From JAMXLO01 sp041487355 (lineage in GTDB: Bacteria > Pseudomonadota > Alphaproteobacteria > Acetobacterales > Acetobacteraceae): 28,828 nucleotides of DNA. A program made the translations under genes and the position numbers. Location: NCBI GenBank assembly GCA_041487355.1, contig JBGPND010000047.1, positions 1-28,828 of the forward strand, read 5' to 3'. A model generated the notes under the pieces. That model was not told the DNA's origin. It ran no database searches and saw only the letters and a list, made by a program, of their open reading frames with translations. Positions 7,972 to 14,898 of the stretch are shown here, one piece after another; position 1 is the first letter of the stretch; every line of letters begins with the position of its first letter.

Positions 7972-8556
7972 ATGCCAAGCCGCACGCTGTCCCGCCGCTC
8001 GTCATTGCTGCTGCCATTGCTGCTCGCTGCCTGCGGCGGCCGGTCGAATCGCCGGTATCCGCCGCTGCACTACGGCCATCTGACACCGCTTCGGCTGAAC
8101 GTCGCGGCGATCCAGATCGAGCAGCGCTACGTCCCGTCGGGCGTCGCGCCCGATGTCAGCCAGCTCGACCCGATGCCTCCGGTGCAGGCCCTGCGCAACA
8201 TGGCCGCGGATCGCTTGCAGGCATTCGGCAGCTCCGGCCAGGCGGTGTTCGTCATCCAGGAGGCGTCGCTGAACCGCCAGCGTGACACGATCCTTGGCAG
8301 CTTCGCGGTGGAGCTGGACGTCTACACCTCGGCCAACACCCGCGCCGGCTTTGCCGAGGCGCGGGTTTCCCGCACCTATACCGGCGACCTCGATGACCTT
8401 GCTTCGACGCTCTATGACATGACGAAGGACATGATGGACACGATGAACGTCGAATTCGAATTCCAGGTGCGCCGCTCGCTGGGCGCCTGGCTGCTTCCCG
8501 AAGGCGCCGTCCAGCCGTCGGTGCAGCAGCAGCCGCTGATGGCGCCGCCGCGGTAA
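7972..8556 (+). CDS. predicted outer-membrane or periplasmic lipoprotein
   Basis: The 194-residue product has a basic N-region (MPSRTLSRRSS), a hydrophobic stretch and a lipobox LLAAC, so it should be lipidated at the Cys around residue 22. The mature part has no recognised enzymatic motif. It has an alternating beta/alpha pattern with VQALRNMAADRLQAFGSSGQAVFVIQEASL and a regularly spaced VELDVYTS ... AEARVSRTYTG segment, resembling small envelope lipoproteins annotated as hypothetical in related bacteria. The ATG at 7972 is chosen because GGAG (7962-7965) lies 6 nt upstream. A TTG two codons earlier is also open. It follows hslO by 33 bp. Function unknown. Confidence 0.8.
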   Translation: MPSRTLSRRSSLLLPLLLAACGGRSNRRYPPLHYGHLTPLRLNVAAIQIEQRYVPSGVAPDVSQLDPMPPVQALRNMAADRLQAFGSSGQAVFVIQEASLNRQRDTILGSFAVELDVYTSANTRAGFAEARVSRTYTGDLDDLASTLYDMTKDMMDTMNVEFEFQVRRSLGAWLLPEGAVQPSVQQQPLMAPPR

Positions 8557-8824
8557 GCGGTGGTGTCACGTCGATAATTCCGATATTATCTAGCAACGAG
8601 CAACACGAGATACGAGCAGGAGCCACTCTGTGCGGTAAGGCTCAGCCGCATGCTCACTTCGCGGCCGGGCTGGCGCTGGGTCGCCCGCTGTCAATAGCCG
8701 CACCAGCCCGCAGATACTGGAGCCGCCTTCGGCGGCCTCATGACGGGCAGGCCCCCCCCCGACGGCGATTGTGGGGCGAGCGTAGCCAACGCCAAGTTGG
8801 CGCGCCGGCTGAAGGACCTATGAC
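8557..8824. other. 268-bp intergenic stretch with hairpins
   Basis: No gene is supported here. The stretch begins with an AT-rich patch (about 8572-8600, GATAATTCCGATATTATC) and then returns to high GC. GCCGCC-TTC-GGCGGC (8722-8736) forms a perfect 6-bp hairpin. A run of nine C lies at about 8752-8760, and CGCCAAGTTGGCG lies near 8794-8806. These hairpins lie between the convergent lipoprotein gene and panD and may help to end transcription, but no T-run follows. Confidence 0.4.
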
Positions 8825-9295
8825 CTACTTATCGGATACGATCCGCGCGTCGGACTTCAGGTGCGAGACCACAAGCGCGTCGGGGCATTCGTCTCGCACG
8901 TTAAAGATCAGGCGTCCATCCAAAGCCCTGGACGTTTCGTAAGCAAGGCGTCCGGTCACGTGGTTTTCGTCATCGAACATCAGGACACGCGGCCTGAGCG
9001 CCACGATCTCCTGCTGCTTGATGTAAAGCGAGCTGCAGATGATCAATTTGTCTCCCAACTGGCACGTACGTGCCGCAGCCCCATTGAGGATGCAGCAGCG
9101 GGAGCCCCGCTCCCCAAGGATCACATAGGTCGAGATCCTCGCTCCGGAATTCCGGTTCCAGATATCCACGAATTCCATGGGGTAGATCCCGGCCATTTCA
9201 CAGTGATCCGGGTCCAGAGTTATCGATCCGTGGTAGTGAAGGTCTGCTCCGGTAACTGCTATTCCGTGTAGCTTGGCCGCCACCACCTTCCGCAT
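8825..9295 (-). CDS. panD: aspartate 1-decarboxylase (PanD type), pyruvoyl enzyme
   Basis: PanD decarboxylates L-aspartate to beta-alanine, normally for pantothenate and CoA. The proenzyme cleaves itself at Gly-Ser to create the pyruvoyl group. Visible here: Lys8 (AAKLHG), Tyr21 and the self-cleavage site Gly23-Ser24 in ADLHYHGSITLD, Arg53 and Tyr57 in GARISTYV, and the NGAAA loop at 71-75. These correspond to the E. coli residues K9, Y22, G24-S25, R54, Y58 and N72. At 156 residues it is about 30 longer than usual. The extra C-terminal tail (LIFNVRDECPDALVVSH...) is not familiar. A strong AAAGGAG lies 7 nt before ATG 9295. It is downstream of, and codirectional with, an NRPS gene whose A domain looks beta-alanine-specific, so it probably serves that enzyme rather than CoA synthesis alone. 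Confidence 0.88.
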   Translation of the reverse strand: MRKVVAAKLHGIAVTGADLHYHGSITLDPDHCEMAGIYPMEFVDIWNRNSGARISTYVILGERGSRCCILNGAAARTCQLGDKLIICSSLYIKQQEIVALRPRVLMFDDENHVTGRLAYETSRALDGRLIFNVRDECPDALVVSHLKSDARIVSDK

Positions 9296-9302
9296 CGATG
9301 CA

Positions 9303-9309
9303 CTCCTTT
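9303..9309 (-). promoter_or_regulatory. strong Shine-Dalgarno AAAGGAG of panD
   Basis: AAAGGAG on the minus strand precedes ATG 9295 by 7 nt. Such a site after a 233-bp gap suggests that panD is translated independently of the upstream NRPS gene, although it may share the transcript. Confidence 0.7.
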
Positions 9310-9528
9310 GACATTACATTCCCGCCAAATAGAGCTACCCGCCGCCAACATTAGTTGAGCTTTGTGGATAGCCCCGTCATCTGTCGATCGCCCCGCAACA
9401 GCGAGCTTCTCTTACTGTCCGACCCTCCTATCAGTTGCCGGCGCTATCGGCATCCCATACGAATATGGAAAACCCCCGGATCGAAACCGAAAGAGATTTG
9501 AATTTGCATAGGCCCCCCTGAATCTGAC

Positions 9529-12297
9529 TCACGCGTGCGATCGGCGGGTCTTGCGTGGATGGTACTGCAGAGCGTTGGCGATCTGCTCTGCCATGATCCC
9601 CACGCTGGGTTCCTGGAACAGCGCCAGATGCAGCATCGTCCCGCCGATGCGGAAGCCGGCGTGTGGAGGGTCAGGCAACACTTCGATCTGGTACTCTCCG
9701 GTCAGCAGAGCAGACCACCCCAGATCCGCGGTCAGAAGGCGGCCGGTTGGTTGCGCTTGGCGGCGCAACACCAGCACGCGTCCACCATAGGGTTTGGGTC
9801 GATATGTCATGCGAGCGCGCACCAGATGCGGATGATACCAGTCTTCGATCTCAACCGGTCTGGTTACCAAATGCAGCTTTTCGCCGAGACGCTGCCCGAA
9901 GTAACGAAGCTTTCCGCCAAAACCGCCCGGCACCATTGCAAGCTGCGCACCGAACAACTGCCAGCGGAAGGAGCATTCGGCGAGCGCTCCCTGCAGGCGT
10001 GGCAGCCGCCTGGTATAGCCGGGCGCCCAGGCATCGATGATGACAAGCAGCGGAATGTCCTCACCCTGACCGCGAAGCTGCTGGGCGATTTCGTACGCGA
10101 GCACGCCTCTGGCGCAAAGGCCGAGGAGAACGTAGGGACCTTTCGGCCGGACTCTGCGGATTATTCTTACATAATCCGCGGCGATGTCCTCGAAGGCGCA
10201 TGGCTCAATTGCCTCGGGAACCTCCGGATCGTAACGCTGCAGCGCGATGAACGGCTGGTCGGGACCAAGTCGATTGGCCAACGGAAAAAACAGGCCGGTG
10301 TTGTTGATCGCAAAGATCGGCGGCCGGGCCCCATTCGGCTGAATCGGAATGACCTGGTGATCCTGCAGCGACGCTTCCGCATCGCGCAATAATTTGCTCA
10401 GGCCGCCAAAGGTGGGTGCCCGAAGGAGTTCGATGAGAGGAACTCGTTTGCCAAACGACCGCTCCACGCGAGCCAGCATCCGTGTGGCCAAAAAAGAATG
10501 CCCGCCGAGCTCGAAAAAGTTCGCTTCGCTGGAAGTTGGCGCCACACCGAGCAGTTCGCGCCAAATCTCAGCGAGCCTGTGCTCCACTTCGCTCTGCACA
10601 ACGTCAACATCTTTGTGGGGCGCCCCCCTGACCCGTGTCAGCGCCTGGCGGTCGATTTTTCCGTTCGGCGTGCGCGGCAGGCGCGCGATGACCGAAATCG
10701 TCTGCGGACGCATGTATCCGGGCAGGGTCTCGGACAAATACGTTTTGATAGCCGTCCGCAGGTCACCCGATGTGCCTTCAGCTCCAGATCGGCACACGAC
10801 GTAAGCTGCCAGGCCGGATACCACGTCGCCATCGCGGCAGACCACTACAGTGGCCTCGGCGATCTGCGGATGCCGCAGCAAGGCGGCTTCGATCTCTCCG
10901 AGTTCGATGCGGAATCCGTTGAGCTTCACCTGGTTATCGGTCCGGCCGACGTATTCGATCAGGCCATCCTTGCGCCAGCGCGCGAGGTCTCCGGTCCGGT
11001 ATAGCCGCCCTGTCCCGAACGGGTTCCGGATAAACCGTTCCGCAGTCAGATCCGCGCGATTCAGATAACCGCGTGCGAGACCCACCCCGCCAATATAGAG
11101 TTCGCCGGACGCACCGACCGGTACCGGCTGCAGATCCGGATCGAGTATATACACCAGTGTGTTGGCAATTGGCCGTCCGATCGGAACCGGATCGCTGCCT
11201 GTCTCCACAGCCGCAGCAAGGCTGTCACCATTCGCCTCGGACATGCCGTAAAGGTTCAGGAGCTGAGCCGACGGCAGCGCCGCGATGAACCGATCTGCCA
11301 CATGGCGTGGCAATGTCTCCCCACTCGAAATGCAAAGCCGCAGAGAGCGGAGATCCGCGGCATAGTTCAGCAACACGTCCAGCAAGCTTGGCACCACGGT
11401 CATGCGGGTCACGCCATGCTGCCGCACCAGAGCACTTAAGCGCGCCGGATCAACGGCATCGTCTTGCGACGCGAGAACAACGGGAACACCCTGCAGCAGC
11501 GGACCCAGAAGCTCGGTGGTTCCATCGACGAAGTTCGGCGACGTCTTGTGGCAGGCCACCTCGCCGGCAGCGTAGGGCCTTGCGCGCCACAGCCAGGCCA
11601 ATCGATTGATCAGGCCGCGATGAGTATTCATCACGCCTTTCGGGTGGCCAGTCGAACCCGAAGTAAATACGACGTAGGCAAGGTCATCAGGCCGGAGTGT
11701 TGCAACCCTGTCGGGTGCGCGCGGGGCAGGTCTCGATTCCTCTTCAATAGCGTCTTCAACCGCCATCCTGGCGGCCCCCGCATGGACTTCGCTGCTGATC
11801 GAACGCGCTGTTATCACGAGCGCGGGCTCGGCATTCTCGACCATGAAGCGTAAGCGGCTGGCCGGATAATCCGGATCAAGCGGCACGTAGGCCGCTCCAG
11901 CCTTCAGGACCCCAAGAAGGCTTGCAACAAAGCCCGGAGACCGTCGAAGCGCCAGTCCGACCAAGGTTCCCGGCCCGATCCCGGCCGCAATCAGCCGCCA
12001 CGCGATCTTGTTCGCCTGGCCATCCAGATCGCTGTAGCTGAGCGTGCCCTCGGACCAGATCAGGGCCGGCGCCGTGGGGGTCAGGGCGACCTGGTCCTCA
12101 AACAGGTCCGCAACGGTCCTGTCGCTCGGAAATGGTGCGGCAGTGTCATTCCACTCGGCTAGGACGCGGTGTCGTTCGCTGTCGTGCAGTTGCAGAGACT
12201 CGGACAGCTGGAACGCCGAACTGGAGTCGCTGCCCGCGCGCCCCTGACGCATTGAAAGGTCAGGGGCAGCTTCAGTTGCAAGGGCGGAAAGTGCCAT
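9529..12297 (-). CDS. stand-alone A-T-TE nonribosomal peptide synthetase, predicted beta-alanine-activating
   Basis: A 922-residue single-module synthetase without a condensation domain. Residues 1-45 look like the tail of a lost or vestigial linker. The adenylation domain (about 55-550) has A3 FTSGSTGHPKG (211-221), A5 LYGMSEAN, A7 YRTGDLARW, A8 GRTDNQVKLNGFRIE and A10 PNGKIDR (Lys547). The carrier domain (570-637) has LGGHS with the phosphopantetheine Ser601. A thioesterase (about 655-910) has the nucleophile elbow G726-L-C728-A-R-G731 with Cys replacing Ser, Asp755 and His890. Aligned by eye to GrsA, the code residues are V257 D258 T261 T300 I323 S325 L349 G357 D358 K547. The reported BlmIV beta-Ala code is VDWVISLADK, so seven of ten agree, and Val instead of Asp at the first position argues against alpha-amino acids. 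panD follows on the same strand. Product unknown. Confidence 0.93.
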   Translation of the reverse strand: MALSALATEAAPDLSMRQGRAGSDSSSAFQLSESLQLHDSERHRVLAEWNDTAAPFPSDRTVADLFEDQVALTPTAPALIWSEGTLSYSDLDGQANKIAWRLIAAGIGPGTLVGLALRRSPGFVASLLGVLKAGAAYVPLDPDYPASRLRFMVENAEPALVITARSISSEVHAGAARMAVEDAIEEESRPAPRAPDRVATLRPDDLAYVVFTSGSTGHPKGVMNTHRGLINRLAWLWRARPYAAGEVACHKTSPNFVDGTTELLGPLLQGVPVVLASQDDAVDPARLSALVRQHGVTRMTVVPSLLDVLLNYAADLRSLRLCISSGETLPRHVADRFIAALPSAQLLNLYGMSEANGDSLAAAVETGSDPVPIGRPIANTLVYILDPDLQPVPVGASGELYIGGVGLARGYLNRADLTAERFIRNPFGTGRLYRTGDLARWRKDGLIEYVGRTDNQVKLNGFRIELGEIEAALLRHPQIAEATVVVCRDGDVVSGLAAYVVCRSGAEGTSGDLRTAIKTYLSETLPGYMRPQTISVIARLPRTPNGKIDRQALTRVRGAPHKDVDVVQSEVEHRLAEIWRELLGVAPTSSEANFFELGGHSFLATRMLARVERSFGKRVPLIELLRAPTFGGLSKLLRDAEASLQDHQVIPIQPNGARPPIFAINNTGLFFPLANRLGPDQPFIALQRYDPEVPEAIEPCAFEDIAADYVRIIRRVRPKGPYVLLGLCARGVLAYEIAQQLRGQGEDIPLLVIIDAWAPGYTRRLPRLQGALAECSFRWQLFGAQLAMVPGGFGGKLRYFGQRLGEKLHLVTRPVEIEDWYHPHLVRARMTYRPKPYGGRVLVLRRQAQPTGRLLTADLGWSALLTGEYQIEVLPDPPHAGFRIGGTMLHLALFQEPSVGIMAEQIANALQYHPRKTRRSHA

Positions 12298-12372
12298 GGA
12301 TGTTTGCCTGGTTCCACCAGTCAGTCAGCACCACGAACAATATCCGGCAGACGAATTTTATTGACCGGAGCA

Positions 12373-12401
12373 ATGCTAGTAACACCATGACGCTGTCTCA
12401 A
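12373..12401 (-). promoter_or_regulatory. candidate sigma-70 promoter of the NRPS-panD unit
   Basis: On the minus strand TTGAGA (12396-12401) and TAGCAT (12373-12378) are separated by exactly 17 bp, matching the -35 and -10 consensus at 5 and 4 of 6 positions. They lie in a locally AT-rich patch about 75 bp upstream of ATG 12297. This was found by eye only. Confidence 0.4.
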
Positions 12402-12642
12402 CAAGACTGATAAGGTATCATCTAAGTATACGGCGCTGTTGTATATCAAGACTATTCACTGATGGGGCACCGGGCCGCCCAGAGAAGTCGGACGTTGAGC
12501 CGTGTTCCGCGGCCGCGCACTCGAATTCCACGACGGACGCGCACAAGACGCGCCTCGATCGGGCGATGAACGGCGTTGGCCTGGAAGGTATGGCAGGAAA
12601 GCGGGGTAGTGGGTCAGTTTGGCGGTGTTGGTAAATAATCCC

Positions 12643-12769
12643 GATGGGCTCCAGCAGCTCCTGCCAACCATCGGCGGCGTGCACATTGCCCGGCTGCAGG
12701 GCACACCGCTCCAGATCACCGAACTGGTTGAACACGAACAGCGGCTGGTAACAGGTGCAGCCGATTAGA
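12643..12769 (-). pseudogene. IS1380-family transposase remnant
   Basis: About 42 codons on the minus strand read CYQPLFVFNQFGDLERCALQ followed by PGNVHAADGW, a very conserved block of IS1380-type DDE transposases (usually PLFVFNQFGDLERCALRPGNVHSADGW). The similarity begins and ends abruptly: upstream it runs into the 3' end of the NMT1-like gene, and after ELLEPI it is lost. The rest of the transposase (about 400 residues) is missing. It marks an old insertion or deletion event at the upstream border of the NRPS-panD region. The remaining 12298-12640 holds the NRPS leader and sequence in which nothing is recognised. Confidence 0.65.
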
Positions 12770-12772
12770 GCT

Positions 12773-13696
12773 TCACTGCAACGGTGGCGAATCTTCGGCC
12801 ATCGCCGCATCCGCCAGGCTGTTGTCCACCGCCACTTCATAGTCGGTGCCTGGGGAGACGAAGCCGCCAGACACCAGGCTTGCGCGCAACCGATCGTAGC
12901 CGACGCGCGGCAGACGCGGATCGCTGCTCCAGATGCCGAGCGACTTGTACCGCGCGCATGAGGCTGCCAGGATTGCCGGCGGCACATCCGGGAAGTAGCG
13001 TGCGATGGCGTCGGCGATCGCATCGCCGCTGGCACTTGCCACGAATTTCTGCGTGCGGTGAATCGCCCGTACGATGCGTCGCAGCTCATCCCGGCGGGCG
13101 GACAGCAGACCCCTCCGCGCATAGAACGTCGTGTAGGAAGTCGGCCCGCGATCCGCCGCGGCGTACCAAATGTGCCCGCCGCCATCGGCGACCAGTGCAG
13201 AGACGAATGGTTCGAACACCTGCACCACGTCGAGCTCGCCGCGCCGCAGCGCAGCGACGTTGTCCGCCATCGTGCCGTCGGTCACCCGGGTCAGGCGTGC
13301 CGGCGCGATGCCAGCGCGCCGCAGATCTTCCTGCAGACACATCCAGGGTGTCGGCACCTCGCTCACCGTTGCGACACGCAATCCGAGCAGGTCGCGCGGC
13401 GTGAAGCCGGGACGCGGCTCGCGGCCTACCAGCAGGAAGGGATCGCGTGTTACCACCTCGGCAAAGCTGACGAGGTCGCAGCCTGGCATCTGGTGATAGG
13501 CCTGCATCACGCGCATCGGCCCGCCCCAGCAGACATCGGCCGTGCCGTCCATCACGCTGCGTGCCGCGTCGCCCGGGCGCGGCGAGCTGATGAAGCGCAC
13601 ATCCACGCCCGCGGCCGCATAGGCGTCCTGCGCCAGCGCGACGTAGAACGGGGCATAGAACACGCCGCGCAATGACTCCTGAAGCGTGATCGCCAT
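12773..13696 (-). CDS. NMT1/THI5-like substrate-binding protein without signal peptide
   Basis: A 307-residue protein of the NMT1/SsuA-type periplasmic-binding fold. Evidence: LRGVFYAPFYVALAQDAYAAAGVDVRFI at the start, the GDAARSVMDGTADVCWGGPMRVM loop, VSFAEVVTRDPFLLVGREP, and LRRGELDVVQVFEPFVSAL in the second lobe. Such proteins bind small organic ligands such as sulfonates, thiamine precursors or nitrate for ABC importers. No ABC permease or ATPase gene is nearby, and no signal peptide is visible with either start, so it may act in the cytosol or be an orphan. The ATG at 13696 is chosen (AGGGGG with 5-nt spacing). A GTG two codons earlier is also possible. The THI5 Cys-rich motif CCCFC is absent. 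It follows the J-domain gene by 9 bp. Confidence 0.83.
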   Translation of the reverse strand: MAITLQESLRGVFYAPFYVALAQDAYAAAGVDVRFISSPRPGDAARSVMDGTADVCWGGPMRVMQAYHQMPGCDLVSFAEVVTRDPFLLVGREPRPGFTPRDLLGLRVATVSEVPTPWMCLQEDLRRAGIAPARLTRVTDGTMADNVAALRRGELDVVQVFEPFVSALVADGGGHIWYAAADRGPTSYTTFYARRGLLSARRDELRRIVRAIHRTQKFVASASGDAIADAIARYFPDVPPAILAASCARYKSLGIWSSDPRLPRVGYDRLRASLVSGGFVSPGTDYEVAVDNSLADAAMAEDSPPLQ

Positions 13697-13705
13697 CTCC
13701 ACCCC

Positions 13706-14812
13706 CTATTCGCGTTCGAACGCCGCGTCGGGAATATCCTCTGGCGGCGCCGCGGCGGAAAGCTCCGGCGGGACCACCAGCGGCGACAGTGCGGAAAACC
13801 GGACAAAATCGGCAAAGCGCTGCGCCCGCATGCCGGCGGAGAAGCCACGGCAGGCCCGGCTCCATAGCTCGCCGACGGCGAATTCCGGGCGATAGCGTGC
13901 GTCCGGCAGGCCTGTCACCGTGGCGGTGCCACCAGGCGCCACGAATACGCTGACCGCGGTCACGCCTGAGGCGTCGCGCAGCTTGACCACGGCGGGCTCG
14001 CTGCCGTGGTTGTCGATCCGCAGACGCGACCCACCCGACCCGTGGCGGTCCAGCACCTCGCCGTTCTCCGGCGATGGGCCGGCGTTATAGGTGCAGTAGG
14101 TCCGGTGCGCCGCCGCTTGGTCGCCTGGTGCCAGCCGCGCGGCGTCGACGAAGCCGCTGCCGCCGTCGGCCAGGCGGATCTCCACCAGCCCGTGCTGCGG
14201 CACCAGGCGCAGCGCCTGCACCGGGGTGAAGGCAGCCAACTGCCCACCCGGCAGGTAGGCGTCGCGCGCCGCGTCGCGCCGCCACAGCACTGCGGTGCCG
14301 CCGGCAGGGAGCACGTAGTGCGTGGCCATGCCCGCGGCGGGCACGGCGGCTTGCATCGGCGCGTTCTGGGGTGCCCGGGCCGGAGGCACCGATGGGGCGA
14401 AGGGCCGCGCCACGACGGGGGGCATTGGTGGGGGCGGGCGAGTGAGCTGGAACACCGCCATGACCGCCGCCAGACAGAACAGCCCGCCGAGCCCCGCCCA
14501 CAGCGCAACCGGCAGGTCGGACAGGCGCGGACCGCGTGTCACCGGCGGCGTGGTCTGCGCCGCGATCGGTTCAGGCGTCGCCCTGGCCCGGGCGGCGCGG
14601 TCATAGGCGGCCCGGCGCTCGGTGTCGCCCAGCACGTCGTAGGCCTCCTTCACCCGTATGAAGGCCTCGGCGTCGCCGGTCTCCACGACGTCGGGGTGCA
14701 GCACGCGCGCCTTGCGGCGGAACGCGGCCGCGATCGCCTCGGGCGCCACCGCGGGGTCCACCTCCAGCCTCGCGTAGAATCCTGCCGGATCGTCGCTCAT
14801 CCGCCGCATCAT
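13706..14812 (-). CDS. membrane-anchored J-domain protein with periplasmic SH3-like part
   Basis: The 368-residue protein starts with a J domain (about 9-72): FYARLEVDPAVAPEAIAAAFR, His39-Pro40-Asp41 in RVLHPDV, and EAYDVLGDTERRAAYDR. J domains stimulate DnaK ATPase. A Thr/Pro linker and one hydrophobic segment follow (about 100-123, LPVALWAGLGGLFCLAAVMAVF), then a Pro-rich stretch and a C-terminal part with THYVLPAGGTAVLWRR ... LVEIRLADGGSGFVDAARL that looks like a bacterial SH3-type module, and a last domain containing one Cys pair (YCTYN, SRACRGF). The likely topology is a cytoplasmic J domain and a periplasmic remainder. The start is ambiguous among ATGs at 14812, 14809 and 14800; AGG precedes the first. 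It is divergent from the MFS gene and followed closely by the NMT1-like gene. Confidence 0.85.
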   Translation of the reverse strand: MMRRMSDDPAGFYARLEVDPAVAPEAIAAAFRRKARVLHPDVVETGDAEAFIRVKEAYDVLGDTERRAAYDRAARARATPEPIAAQTTPPVTRGPRLSDLPVALWAGLGGLFCLAAVMAVFQLTRPPPPMPPVVARPFAPSVPPARAPQNAPMQAAVPAAGMATHYVLPAGGTAVLWRRDAARDAYLPGGQLAAFTPVQALRLVPQHGLVEIRLADGGSGFVDAARLAPGDQAAAHRTYCTYNAGPSPENGEVLDRHGSGGSRLRIDNHGSEPAVVKLRDASGVTAVSVFVAPGGTATVTGLPDARYRPEFAVGELWSRACRGFSAGMRAQRFADFVRFSALSPLVVPPELSAAAPPEDIPDAAFERE

Positions 14813-14898
14813 TGGACCTGCCGTGCCCGGCTGCCTTGTGGCACACCGGCCGGACGGCTACTCAATCCTCCATTGTCGCCGCCGGACAGGAAAGTGCC

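Noticed and set aside
8752..8760. C-tract as a phase-variable site
   Set aside because: It is not inside or directly upstream of any coding sequence on either strand.
9444..9509. 21-codon ORF between the NRPS gene and panD (MQIQISFGFD...), preceded by GGGGGG
   Set aside because: No family pattern such as MbtH, and too short to separate from chance; it could be a leader peptide, but nothing supports it.
12418..13185. Open frame covering the IS1380 remnant and part of the NMT1-like gene
   Set aside because: The 5' half is a shadow of the NMT1-like gene; only the short transposase block is meaningful.
12773..13696. Identification of the NMT1-like gene as thiamine pyrimidine synthase THI5
   Set aside because: The Cys-rich CCCFC motif of THI5 is missing and no thiamine genes are nearby.
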